Shown here piece after piece: positions 8,020-17,060 of a DNA stretch of 64,000 nucleotides. A program made the position numbers and the translations under genes. The notes beneath the pieces are model-generated. The model was not told the DNA's origin, searched no databases, and saw nothing but the letters and a program-made list of their open reading frames with translations. Origin of the DNA: Rhodobacter sp. 24-YEA-8 (GTDB taxonomy: Bacteria > Pseudomonadota > Alphaproteobacteria > Rhodobacterales > Rhodobacteraceae); the NCBI RefSeq assembly GCF_900105075.1, contig NZ_FNSK01000001.1:2307001-2371000 (forward strand), written 5' to 3'. Positions within the stretch are counted from its first letter, which is position 1; each line of letters opens with the position of its first letter.

Positions 8020-8658
8020 TCAGCCGGGCGGCGAGAACCCGTGACGGGCATGAAACCGCGCCAGTTCCTGCGGATCGGGGCGCGGACCGCCAGAGAAGAT
8101 CGCGACATAATCGGGAATGCGCAGCATCCTTTCGGCAAGGCTCTCGCTGACCTGCATCGAGATATATCCGATCTGCGTCAGATAGATGGCACGGGCGCGC
8201 ACGTCGGCCTCATGGGGCGCGTGGCCCCAGCGGATCAGCATGGCGCAAAGCGCATCGAGGCGTTGCTGATCGGCCTCGCGGATGCGCCCGGCGATATCGG
8301 AATCCTGCAACCCCCAGCCCCGCACCGCGAATTCCAGCCGGTCATCAAACACCGCGCGGTCAAGAAAAAGCGAGATCACATTCAGATGCGCCTCGGCCTC
8401 CGACGCTGCGTAAGCATCACAGGCCGCCAGCAGCGGACCGGTGGTGCGCGCCTCCCAGCGCTTTGCCAGGGCGGTCAGCAGCGCCTGGCGATCCTTGAAA
8501 TGCCAGTAGAAGCTGGTCCGCGCGAGGCCCAGCTGCACTGCCAGCGGCAGGATTCTGACCTGATCAATGCCGCCCTCGATCAGCGCCGCATAGGCCGCTT
8601 CGAGCCAGATTTCCGGCGAGCCGCGCCAGCCGGTTTCGGGAATATCGCCTGTCTCCAT
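8020..8658 (-). CDS. TetR family transcriptional regulator
   Basis: A 212-residue regulator with an N-terminal helix-turn-helix (about residues 15-60, including IDQVRILPLAVQLGLARTSF and YWHFKDRQALLTAL) and a variable ligand-binding C-terminal domain. It is divergent from the flavin oxidoreductase at 8781, and the 122-base gap between them holds an inverted repeat overlapping a TTGACA hexamer. This layout suggests it represses that enzyme and itself. The ligand is probably the enzyme's substrate or a relative, but this is inference. Confidence 0.92.
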   Translation of the reverse strand: METGDIPETGWRGSPEIWLEAAYAALIEGGIDQVRILPLAVQLGLARTSFYWHFKDRQALLTALAKRWEARTTGPLLAACDAYAASEAEAHLNVISLFLDRAVFDDRLEFAVRGWGLQDSDIAGRIREADQQRLDALCAMLIRWGHAPHEADVRARAIYLTQIGYISMQVSESLAERMLRIPDYVAIFSGGPRPDPQELARFHARHGFSPPG

Positions 8659-8696
8659 GGCCAGATCCTAGCCGTTGCGCCCCTCTGGCGCAACGC

Positions 8697-8737
8697 AATG
8701 TTCACCCATGCCCTTAAACTTGACACGTGTGAACATT
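8697..8737. promoter_or_regulatory. Inverted-repeat operator candidate between tetR and oxidoreductase
   Basis: AATGTTCAC (8697-8705) is exactly mirrored by GTGAACATT (8729-8737). Between the arms, TTGACA at 8720-8725 looks like the -35 element for the rightward gene. Repressor bound here would block the promoter. The arm-to-arm distance is wide for one TetR dimer, so two dimers or DNA bending may be involved. Confidence 0.6.
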
Positions 8738-8780
8738 TCTTTCATCCTCGCCATCAACAGGTCCAGCAGGTTTGCCCGAT

Positions 8781-10817
8781 ATGTCGAATGACCCCCTCCT
8801 CCAGCCCTTTCAGCTGAAACATCTGACCCTGAGAAACCGGATCATGATCACCAGCCATGAACCGGCCTATCCCGAGGACGGGATGCCGAAAGGCCGCTAC
8901 CGCGCCTATCATGTCGAACGCGCCAAAGCGGGGGTCGCGCTGACGATGACCGCAGGTTCGGCCAGTGTCGCGCGCGACAGCCCGCCGGTGTTCAACAATA
9001 TCCTCGCCTGGAAAGATGAGGTGGTCGGCTGGATGAAGCAGATGGTCGATGAATGTCACGACCATGGCGCAGCGGTGATGATCCAGCTGACGCATCTCGG
9101 CCGTCGCACCCGCTGGGACAAGGGCGACTGGCTGCCGGTTCTGGCGCCCTCGCATGAACGCGAGGCCGCGCATCGCGCCTTCCCCAAGCGCATGGAAGAC
9201 TGGGACATCGCCCGCGTGATCCGTGATTTCACCGACGCGGCCGAGCGGATGAAGGCGGCGGGCGTCGACGGGATCGAACTGGAAGCTTACGGCCATTTGC
9301 TGGAACAGTTCTGGTCGCCCCTGACCAACGATCTCGACGCGCCCTGGGGCGGCGATCTCGACAACCGGCTGCGCTTCACCTTTGACGTGCTGCGCGCCAT
9401 TCGCGACCGCTGCGGGCCGGATTTCATCGTCGGACTGCGCTATACCGGCGACCAGGATCTGAAAGGCGGCATGGGGCCGGCCGAGGGGATGGAGGTCTCG
9501 CGGCGCCTGCGCGACAGCGGGCTGGTCGATTTCCTGAATGTGGTGAAGGGTCATATCGACACCGATCCGGGCCTTACCGATCTGATCCCGGTCCAGGGCA
9601 TGCCCTCGGCCCCGCATCTTGATTTTGCGGGCGAGATCCGGGCCGCAACCGGGTTTCCGACCTTCCACGCCGCCCGCATCCCCGACATCCCGACCGCCCG
9701 CCATGCAATTGCCTCTGGCAAGCTGGATATGGTCGGCATGACCCGCGCGCATCTCGCCGACCCGCATCTGGTCAGGAAGCTGCGCGAAGGGCGCGAGGAC
9801 GATATCCGCCCCTGTGTCGGCGCGAATTACTGTCTTGATCGCATCTATCAGGGCGGCATGGCGTTCTGCCTGCACAATGCCGCCTCGGGCCGCGAAGAAA
9901 CGATGCCGCATGACATCCCCGCCGCACCGGCGCAAAAACGGGTGACGATCATAGGTGCCGGCCCCGGGGGGATGGAGGCAGCACGGGTGGCTGCTGCCCG
10001 CGGTCATGCCGTCACAGTGCTTGAGGCTGCAGACCGCGCCGGTGGCCAGATCCGCCTGACTGCACAGGATGCCCGGCGGCGCGAGATGATCTCGATCATC
10101 GACTGGCGCATGGCGCAATGCGAGGCGAAGGGGGTAACGTTCCGCTTTAACACTTTTGCCGATCCGGAAACGGTGCTGACGACCCGGCCCGATGAGGTGA
10201 TCATCGCCACCGGCGGCCTGCCCCACACCGAAGTGCTGGAGGCCGGGAATGACCTGGTGGTCTCGACCTGGGATATACTCGCGGGCGATGTGAAGCCGGA
10301 GGCGAGCGCGCTGGTCTATGACGATGCCGGCGACCATGCGGCACTGCAGGCCGCAGATCTGATCTCGGCCACCGGGGCAAGCGTCGAGATCGTGACACCG
10401 GATCGCAGCTTCTCGCCCGAGGTTATGGCGATGAATCTCGTGCCCTATATGCGCAATCTGCAAAAGCGTGACACGACCTTTACCGTGACCTGGCGCCTGA
10501 TGTCGGTCGCACGCGAAGGCAACCGGCTGCGTGCTGTTTTAGGCAGTGATTACGGCGACTTCCGGCGCGAACGCCTGGTGGATCAGGTGGTGGTGAACCA
10601 TGGCACAAGGCCGCTTGACGATCTTTATTTCGCGCTGAAACCGCTGTCCTCGAACCTGGGCGAGGTGGATTACGAGGCGCTCTCGACCGGCGGGTTTCAG
10701 ACGTTGCGGCCGAACCCGGAAAGCGCCTTCCGCCTGTTCCGGATCGGCGATGCGGTGGCCGCGCGCAACACCCATGCGGCGATTTATGACGCGCTCAGAC
10801 TGGTTAAGGATCTGTAA
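8781..10817 (+). CDS. FMN/Fe-S/FAD oxidoreductase of the TMADH / N-methyl demethylase type
   Basis: A 678-residue two-part enzyme. Residues about 1-370 form an Old Yellow Enzyme-like FMN barrel (HLTLRNRIMITSHEPAYP, MIQLTHLGRR, GVDGIELEAYGHLLEQF). A short cysteine segment follows. Residues about 390-678 form a nucleotide-binding half (VTIIGAGPGGMEAARVAAA). This resembles trimethylamine/dimethylglycine dehydrogenases and the DgcA/StcD/N-methylproline demethylase group that demethylates betaine breakdown products. The cysteine motif reads CVGANYC then C after 11 residues, lacking one cysteine of the trimethylamine dehydrogenase CxxCxxxC pattern. Exact substrate is unproven. Likely controlled by the divergent TetR protein. 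Confidence 0.85.
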   Translation: MSNDPLLQPFQLKHLTLRNRIMITSHEPAYPEDGMPKGRYRAYHVERAKAGVALTMTAGSASVARDSPPVFNNILAWKDEVVGWMKQMVDECHDHGAAVMIQLTHLGRRTRWDKGDWLPVLAPSHEREAAHRAFPKRMEDWDIARVIRDFTDAAERMKAAGVDGIELEAYGHLLEQFWSPLTNDLDAPWGGDLDNRLRFTFDVLRAIRDRCGPDFIVGLRYTGDQDLKGGMGPAEGMEVSRRLRDSGLVDFLNVVKGHIDTDPGLTDLIPVQGMPSAPHLDFAGEIRAATGFPTFHAARIPDIPTARHAIASGKLDMVGMTRAHLADPHLVRKLREGREDDIRPCVGANYCLDRIYQGGMAFCLHNAASGREETMPHDIPAAPAQKRVTIIGAGPGGMEAARVAAARGHAVTVLEAADRAGGQIRLTAQDARRREMISIIDWRMAQCEAKGVTFRFNTFADPETVLTTRPDEVIIATGGLPHTEVLEAGNDLVVSTWDILAGDVKPEASALVYDDAGDHAALQAADLISATGASVEIVTPDRSFSPEVMAMNLVPYMRNLQKRDTTFTVTWRLMSVAREGNRLRAVLGSDYGDFRRERLVDQVVVNHGTRPLDDLYFALKPLSSNLGEVDYEALSTGGFQTLRPNPESAFRLFRIGDAVAARNTHAAIYDALRLVKDL

Positions 10818-11393
10818 CCGCTGCCATGACTTCAGCGGTCAGACAGACCCGGAATCGCGTCAGCGACGGATAGTCGGGCGAGGCCGCCGGTCGTATGATG
10901 CGGCGGCATGCTCCTGCCCTTCGCCTGTTCTTCTGAGGATCCGATCTCGGAGGGCCGGCATAAGGAGCCTGGATCGCGCGCGCTTTCATTCCGCCGCAGA
11001 CCTCGACCATCGCAAACCATCTGCCAAAGGCAATGGGGGCAGCCTGACTGCCGAAAGCCAAGGTTGGGACCGAGGAGGTGAATGACCGATTGTTGCATTC
11101 TGTACGGTTGCGGTTGGCATCGGGCGCAGCAATATCGGTAGAATTGTTGGATATCTGTACCTATTTCGTGACTTAGGTCACGGCAATGGCGCAGAAGGCG
11201 ATCACCCGTCCACATCTTTTAACCACCGACGATGTCATGGCGGCGGTGCCCCCCTGCGCAACTGCCGATCAGTCTCGGGGACGGCAGCGATCTGAAGGCG
11301 ATGGCAGAACCCCGGATCATGTCGCCTCTGATCGGCGTGGCGCTTTCAGACCTGACGCTGGAACATGACCGCGGCCCGGAAGGTGCTGGTACG
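10818..11393. other. Intergenic stretch, no gene recognised
   Basis: About 575 bases. Several short open frames occur on both strands but none resembles a known family or has a persuasive start. A GAGGAGGTGAATG sequence near 11069-11081 looks like a ribosome-binding site and start, but the frame closes after a few codons. The stretch may contain decayed coding sequence. Confidence 0.5.
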
Positions 11394-11630
11394 CTAGAAC
11401 GCGCGGAAGGTCATGGTTGTCAGGGTGCGCTGGATGCCGGGAATGTCGAAAAGCTTTGACGACAGGTAATGGCCGGTATCTTCCCCTTCGGGGATGTAGA
11501 CCTTGGCGATAATGTCAAAATCGCCGCTGGTTGAGTAAAGCTCGCTGACGACTTCCCGGTCCCAGATTGCATCTGCGACCTCGTAAGTGCGGCCCGGTGT
11601 GCAGCGTATCTGAACGAAAACCAGTGACAT
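11394..11630 (-). CDS. Stand-alone Lrp/AsnC effector-binding (RAM) domain protein
   Basis: A 78-residue protein made up only of the C-terminal effector domain found in Lrp/AsnC regulators (FVQIRCTPGRTYEVADAI, then GDFDIIAKVYIPEGED and PGIQRTLTTMTF). There is no DNA-binding part. Stand-alone members usually form dimeric or octameric rings that sense amino acids or act with full regulators. The ATG at 11630 gives the typical length and is preceded by GGGTGCTCCC, with no strong ribosome-binding site. It ends 91 bases before the start codon-distal end of the next upstream minus-strand gene. Confidence 0.88.
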   Translation of the reverse strand: MSLVFVQIRCTPGRTYEVADAIWDREVVSELYSTSGDFDIIAKVYIPEGEDTGHYLSSKLFDIPGIQRTLTTMTFRAF

Positions 11631-11760
11631 GGGAGCACCCTCTCTTTTTTCGCCGCAGCCTAGCGCCGCGCTGGCCAAAGGGAAATCCCCCCGCAACCGC
11701 GAAACGATTTCTTACAAGAAATCGTGCCGGAGTTTTTGAAAAAACTCCGGGCCGCCCGCG

Positions 11761-13302
11761 TCATGCGCCTGCGTCGGCCCTGTCGTCTTCGGATTTCAGT
11801 TCCAGCTTTGGCGCCGCCTTCAGGTCGGAGATTCCCAATATCTGTTTTGGCCGCGCGAGCCGGTTTCTGACCACCCAGTGCAACCGCGTCTCGGCCCGCG
11901 TGATCGCCACATAGGCGAGGCGCTTCCACAAGGGTACGCCCGCTTCTGTCCGGTTCGCCCAGGCTGCCGCCGCGAGATCGGGCGCAAACACCTGCACTTC
12001 GGGCCATTGCGAGCCCTGCGCCTTATGGATCGTGACCGCCGCCCCATGCAAGAACGCCGCCCCCATCGTATGGGCATGGGGAATAAAGGGTTCCTCCTCC
12101 TCCGGCCGTTCGATCTTGATGATCGAGGCGACCGAAAGCTGCGGATCTTCCGCCCCCAGCACATGCAGTTTCGCAAAGCCCGAGCGGTTGCCCGGCCCCA
12201 GATAGATCACCTGCGCGCCCTTGATCAGACCGCGCGCCTCCAGATCCACCCGTTTCTTGCGGTGTTTGAGCGGCAACTCAATGCCGTCGCAGATCAGCGG
12301 CTCGCCGGGCATCAGATCATCGGCGGGGGCGTCATGGCCGAGGCGAAAGGCGGTGATCAGTTTCACCCGTGTGGCATTGCGCCACACCAGAACCGGCGAG
12401 CGCGCCATCAGATCCGCATCGACCCGTTCCGACCACATGACACGGTCATCCTGGCCCGCCTTTTCGCGCACCAGCCGCTCAAAGTCGTCAAAGCCGATGC
12501 TGTCATCGGCCAGCGCATGGGCGAGATCGAGGATCGGATTGTCCTGGGTCTGACGGTGGATCCGGTGCAGATTCAGCCGCTGTTTCGGCTCCAGCCCCTC
12601 GAACACCATCTTGCCTGACTGCCCCACCGGCGCCAGCTGCGCCGGATCGCCGAACAGCACGAGACGCGGGAAAATCTCCTGCAAATCGTTGAACTGGCGT
12701 TCATCCAGCATCGAGGCCTCATCAACAAAGCCGATATCCAGCGGATCTTCCCGCCGTTTCCAGCCTTGGATGAAATCAGACCCTTTCAGCCCCGCTGCCG
12801 CAAGCGCGCCGGGGATCGACGCAACCTGTTGATAAAAAGCATGGGCGCGGTCCAGCGCTTCTTCGGTCAGCCCCTCGACCTTTGGCCGTTCTGCCTGGCC
12901 CGCGAGCCATTCGGCGATCCGCTCATATTGCGGATCATAGAGCGGCGTATACAAAATGCGGTGGATAGTGGTTGCCGGCACGCCGCGCTGGCGCAGAACC
13001 GAGGCCGCCTTATTGGTTGGCGCAAGGATCGCGAGGCTGCGGCGCTCCTTGCGGCGCTTGCCTTCCCAGTCGCCTGAGACGATCTCGACCCCGACGCCTT
13101 TCAGCGCCTTGTAGAGTTCGGCAAGCAGGAGCGTTTTCCCCGACCCCGCCTTGCCGATCACCGCCATGACAGAGGCACGCCCCTCGCCCGGCGGCAGCAA
13201 TATGCCATTGTCGATATCAACCCCCTGAGATTTCAATCCGGAGGAAATACGGTCCCAGGCCTCGGCCTGATCGTCGGAAAAAGTGGGGGCCAGTGCCTGC
13301 AT
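11761..13302 (-). CDS. RecD-like / UvrD-type superfamily 1 ATP-dependent DNA helicase
   Basis: A 513-residue helicase of the RecD/TraA-like superfamily 1B group. Motifs in order are Walker A GKAGSGKT (about residues 51-58), APTNKAASVLR (motif Ia), FVDEASML (motif II), LFGDPAQLAPVGQ (motif III), THKAQGSQW-like IHKAQGSQWPEV (motif V) and AYVAITRAETRLHWV (motif VI). It lacks the RecB/RecC-binding N-terminus of true RecD. A role in repair or recombination is likely; the specific pathway is not known. The ATG at 13302 is the third possible start and begins just before the conserved DQAEAW segment. Confidence 0.9.
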   Translation of the reverse strand: MQALAPTFSDDQAEAWDRISSGLKSQGVDIDNGILLPPGEGRASVMAVIGKAGSGKTLLLAELYKALKGVGVEIVSGDWEGKRRKERRSLAILAPTNKAASVLRQRGVPATTIHRILYTPLYDPQYERIAEWLAGQAERPKVEGLTEEALDRAHAFYQQVASIPGALAAAGLKGSDFIQGWKRREDPLDIGFVDEASMLDERQFNDLQEIFPRLVLFGDPAQLAPVGQSGKMVFEGLEPKQRLNLHRIHRQTQDNPILDLAHALADDSIGFDDFERLVREKAGQDDRVMWSERVDADLMARSPVLVWRNATRVKLITAFRLGHDAPADDLMPGEPLICDGIELPLKHRKKRVDLEARGLIKGAQVIYLGPGNRSGFAKLHVLGAEDPQLSVASIIKIERPEEEEPFIPHAHTMGAAFLHGAAVTIHKAQGSQWPEVQVFAPDLAAAAWANRTEAGVPLWKRLAYVAITRAETRLHWVVRNRLARPKQILGISDLKAAPKLELKSEDDRADAGA

Positions 13303-13425
13303 GGCGCGCAGACTATCCTTTGCCGCAAGCAAGCGCCAGCGGCGCCAGGCTCTTCAAAGGTGCAGCGCGGACCAGATCGCGATGCACTGAAACCTCATGC
13401 ACAAGAACAGCCGGCATCGCTAAGA

Positions 13426-13602
13426 TCAGTGTGGCAGCCCTTTGGGTTTCGGGCGCTTGCCGTCCTTCGCCCCAGGCGTTCCGATCTCCATCTCTGCGGC
13501 GCGCAAAGCCTCTTCGACCTTCTGCGCCAGCGCCGGAAGGTCGTTCGTCAGCGCATAAGCCCGCAAGTCCTTCAGGACATCGAAAACCCAGTCGTGCCCC
13601 AT
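13426..13602 (-). CDS. Small hypothetical protein (58 aa)
   Basis: A 58-residue frame starting with ATG at 13602 and ending TGA at 13426. The predicted protein starts MGHDWVFDVLKDLRAYA, is amphipathic-helical in its first 40 residues (EKV/ALR repeats) and ends in a basic, proline-rich tail (GKRPKPKGLPH). Codon use is like that of neighbouring genes. The helix-plus-basic-tail design and single-gene setting fit a small conserved Rhodobacteraceae protein. No function is recognised. Confidence 0.65.
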   Translation of the reverse strand: MGHDWVFDVLKDLRAYALTNDLPALAQKVEEALRAAEMEIGTPGAKDGKRPKPKGLPH

Positions 13603-13714
13603 ACTGTCACCTGAAACAGGGAAACCCGAACATTCCTAACATTCCTCCCAGGGATGAGAGTACCCGCCACTTCCTGAACAAACTGTTGCCATAACCATAA
13701 ATCCCGCAACCAAA

Positions 13715-13757
13715 GATGAACAGCGCCGCATCCTCTGCGGATACGGCGCTGTTCATC
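13715..13757 (-). terminator. Perfect 14-bp hairpin downstream of ccrA
   Basis: GATGAACAGCGCCG at 13715-13728 is exactly complementary to CGGCGCTGTTCATC at 13744-13757, around a 15-base loop. It begins 25 bases after the ccrA stop on the minus strand. The strand then reads TTTGGTTG, so the U tract is weak. Best read as the ccrA transcription terminator or a 3'-end stabiliser. Confidence 0.7.
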
Positions 13758-13781
13758 TGGTCTGATCGGTGACAAGCCTGA

Positions 13782-15074
<1,293 letters not shown>

Positions 15075-15489
15075 GGGCGAACTCCTGATTTCGTGCCGCG
15101 CTGCAGAATCAGCGGGCCGTTGTCAGGAGGTTTAAAATCCACGACGCAACAATGCAACCTCATTTGGATATTTTGGGTAATTTTATGTCCGCCGCGTTGC
15201 GGCGCCATTTGCAGACTGGCCAGGGCAGCGCCGCTGCCCGTCCCGCAGTCACCCCGGCGCAGAAAAAAGCGCGCCCACAATCCGGGACGATGCAGAGAAA
15301 GCAGCGAAAAAGAAAAAGGCGCCCTGCGCATATCGCGCGGGCGCCAGGTGCGGAACGAGGGACAGTGCAAACAAGGTACGGGGGTTCCAGATCCCGTGCC
15401 TCATGACTGTGACTTAGAAACATTACTGCTGCATTAAAGAGGCGTTCGCATCTTTGTGATCAAACCGCACCTCCGCAGATGCCTCTCCC
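15075..15489. other. Intergenic stretch upstream of ccrA
   Basis: About 415 bases holding the ccrA promoter and the rlmB terminator. The part nearest ccrA is locally AT-rich (15150-15190), as expected of a promoter. No gene is recognised. Confidence 0.5.
15307..15345 (-). terminator. Rho-independent terminator, probably of rlmB
   Basis: GGCGCC at 15318-15323 pairs with GGCGCC at 15340-15345, extended by GC-rich pairs with a bulge. On the minus strand the hairpin is followed by TTTTTCTTTTT (15317-15307). It is about 145 bases beyond the rlmB stop and is the only strong minus-strand terminator there. Confidence 0.65.
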
Positions 15490-16266
15490 TTAACGGATCG
15501 AGGCCGCGTAAAGCGCCACCGCCGCCGCATTCGAGACATTGAGACTGCCAAAGCCGCCCGCCGCCGGAATACGTGCAATCAGATCACAGGTTTCGCGGGT
15601 TTTTTCACGCAGGCCGGGGCCTTCAGCGCCCATCACCAGCCCGACCGGCCGCGTTCCGGCCTGGCTCAGCGCATCCGACAGCGTCAGATCGGCCTCGCCG
15701 GCAAGGCCAATCAGCAAAAAGCCCATATCGCGCAGTTCATTCATCGCATCGGCAAGATTGGTGACTCTGAGATAGGGCTGCCGCTCCAGCGAGCCAGAGG
15801 CGGTTTTCGCCAGCGCCCCGGTCTCCGGCGCCGAATGATGGCGCGGCGCGATCACGGCACGCGCTCCGAACACCTCGGCCGAACGCAGCACCGCACCGGC
15901 ATTATGCGGATCGGTCACCCGGTCCAGCAGCACCACGAGCGGCGCGCCCTCGCCCGAGACCGCGACCTCCTCAAGGCTGCCCCAGTTGAGTGGCTTCACC
16001 TCCATCGCGGCGCCCTGATGCACAGAACCCGGATCAATCGGCACATCAAAAGACCGCGCGTCAACCAGTTCCGGCTCAAGCCTCGAGGCGAGGATCGCAT
16101 CTTCCAGCTTGTCGAATGCGTTCTTGGTCACCACGAGGCGCAGTTTCTCACGTTTCGGGTTCAACAGCGCGTCACGCACGGCATGCAGACCGAAGAGCCA
16201 GACGGTCTCTTTCGCCTCTGCCCGCTTTGCACGTTCCTTATCGACCACCCAGGCTGGTTTTTTCAT
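15490..16266 (-). CDS. rlmB: 23S rRNA (guanosine-2'-O-)-methyltransferase, TrmH/RlmB family
   Basis: A 258-residue SPOUT methyltransferase expected to 2'-O-methylate 23S rRNA guanosine. The N-terminal substrate-binding part contains LFGLHAVRDALLNPKREK. The SPOUT domain has motif 1 LDRVTDPHNAGAVLRSAE, motif 2 GLVMGAEGPGL and motif 3 PAAGGFGSLNVSNAAAVALY. The ATG at 16266 begins the family-like N-terminus; longer in-frame starts upstream would add residues unlike the family. It is divergent from tRNA-Tyr. Confidence 0.93.
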   Translation of the reverse strand: MKKPAWVVDKERAKRAEAKETVWLFGLHAVRDALLNPKREKLRLVVTKNAFDKLEDAILASRLEPELVDARSFDVPIDPGSVHQGAAMEVKPLNWGSLEEVAVSGEGAPLVVLLDRVTDPHNAGAVLRSAEVFGARAVIAPRHHSAPETGALAKTASGSLERQPYLRVTNLADAMNELRDMGFLLIGLAGEADLTLSDALSQAGTRPVGLVMGAEGPGLREKTRETCDLIARIPAAGGFGSLNVSNAAAVALYAASIR

Positions 16267-16416
16267 CGCATTATCCCCGTCTGGCTCCAGATCACGCATC
16301 ATAGATTTCCGGGGACAAAAGGCCGAATCCAGCGAAAAGCGCAAGGCAAAAGCGGATCATCTGCCAGGCCTTGCACCGGTCGTGCGAAAGATCGTCACAA
16401 AAGCGGTGATAGGGCA

Positions 16417-16445
16417 TTGACGGGGCAGAGAGGAGAATCTAGTAA
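16417..16445 (+). promoter_or_regulatory. Candidate promoter for tRNA-Tyr
   Basis: TTGACG at 16417-16422 and TAGTAA at 16440-16445 are spaced by 17 bases, ending 11 bases before the tRNA. This is a good sigma-70-like match at the expected place. Confidence 0.6.
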
Positions 16446-16456
16446 GCCCGCACTGT

Positions 16457-16540
16457 GGGCGACGTGCTGCAAGGTGCGGCAGCGGACTGTAACTCCGCCG
16501 AGGCGACTCATGCCTGGTTCGATTCCAGGGTCGCCCACCA
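16457..16540 (+). tRNA. tRNA-Tyr (anticodon GTA)
   Basis: An 84-base class II tRNA with encoded CCA. GGGCGAC (16457-16463) pairs with GTCGCCC, the anticodon arm is GCGGA-CTGTAAC-TCCGC with anticodon GTA at 16489-16491, the long variable arm forms GAG-GCGA-CTC, and the T-arm is CCTGG-TTCGATT-CCAGG. A long variable arm plus GTA is the bacterial tyrosine signature. Its 3' half is repeated at 20018-20075, making it the attachment site of the adjoining island. Confidence 0.92.
16483..16540 (+). repeat. Left copy of 58-bp tRNA-derived direct repeat (att-like)
   Basis: Positions 16483-16540 match 20018-20075 at 56 of 58 bases. The block runs from the anticodon stem to the CCA end, the usual crossover zone for tyrosine-recombinase elements. 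Weaker similarity continues about 50 bases beyond, through a hairpin. Confidence 0.85.
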
Positions 16541-16572
16541 TAACAAAATCAATAACTTACGAGATTTTGTTA
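16539..16572 (+). terminator. tRNA-Tyr terminator-like hairpin
   Basis: ATAACAAAATC and GATTTTGTTAT form an 11-bp stem around a 12-base loop directly after the tRNA. The right-hand repeat copy has a hairpin at the same place with different but still pairing bases. Confidence 0.65.
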
Positions 16573-16676
16573 TGGTGGGTCCACTGGGGTAGCCCAAAAT
16601 CTGCTAACCTTTTTGCTAATCTTTCTGCTAACCCGTCACTTCCCCCGAATCTTGGTTCCAGGGGGTGTTCGGAGGC

Positions 16677-16961
16677 ATGAAGATGATTCCCCTGATGTTC
16701 CGCGCCGGCAGCTTCGTCATGGTGCGCAAGGTTCCAAAACGCTACGCAGCCGTCGAGCCGCGTAAACAAATTTGGCTGTCCTTGGGCACAGATGTTCACG
16801 TCGAAGCGGTCACTAAGGCGACAGCCGCCTGGGATGCCCTAATCGCATCATGGGAACTCAGGCTGGCAGGTGAGTCAGATGAGGCAATGAAGCGTTACGA
16901 TGCGGTACGCGAGATCGCAGCACGCAAGAACATCACATACATTCCCCAATCCGAATGTTGA
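16677..16961 (+). pseudogene. Truncated tyrosine-recombinase (phage integrase) N-terminus
   Basis: About 90 residues resembling the N-terminal arm of alphaproteobacterial phage-type integrases: KVPKRYAAVEPRKQIWLSL, KATAAWDALIASWELRLAGE and RYDAVREIAARKNITYIP. The catalytic R-H-R-Y domain is missing. The native sequence stops at 16955, where the insertion sequence begins, and the frame closes at a TGA inside the element. It lies about 140 bases from tRNA-Tyr, the expected place for the integrase of an element inserted in that tRNA. Confidence 0.75.
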
Positions 16962-17060
16962 TTTGCACTCGGAACTGACCCGGGCAGGCGTATAACTTCC
17001 ACCGTGATTTGACCCATGTGACCCTTCCCCTGAGCACTGTGAGCGACGGGGGGCATTGGA

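Noticed and set aside
8754..10463. A 569-codon minus-strand frame opposite the flavin oxidoreductase
   Set aside because: It is the antisense of a well-supported gene; high GC keeps the opposite frame open. The residues are histidine/arginine-rich with no family resemblance.
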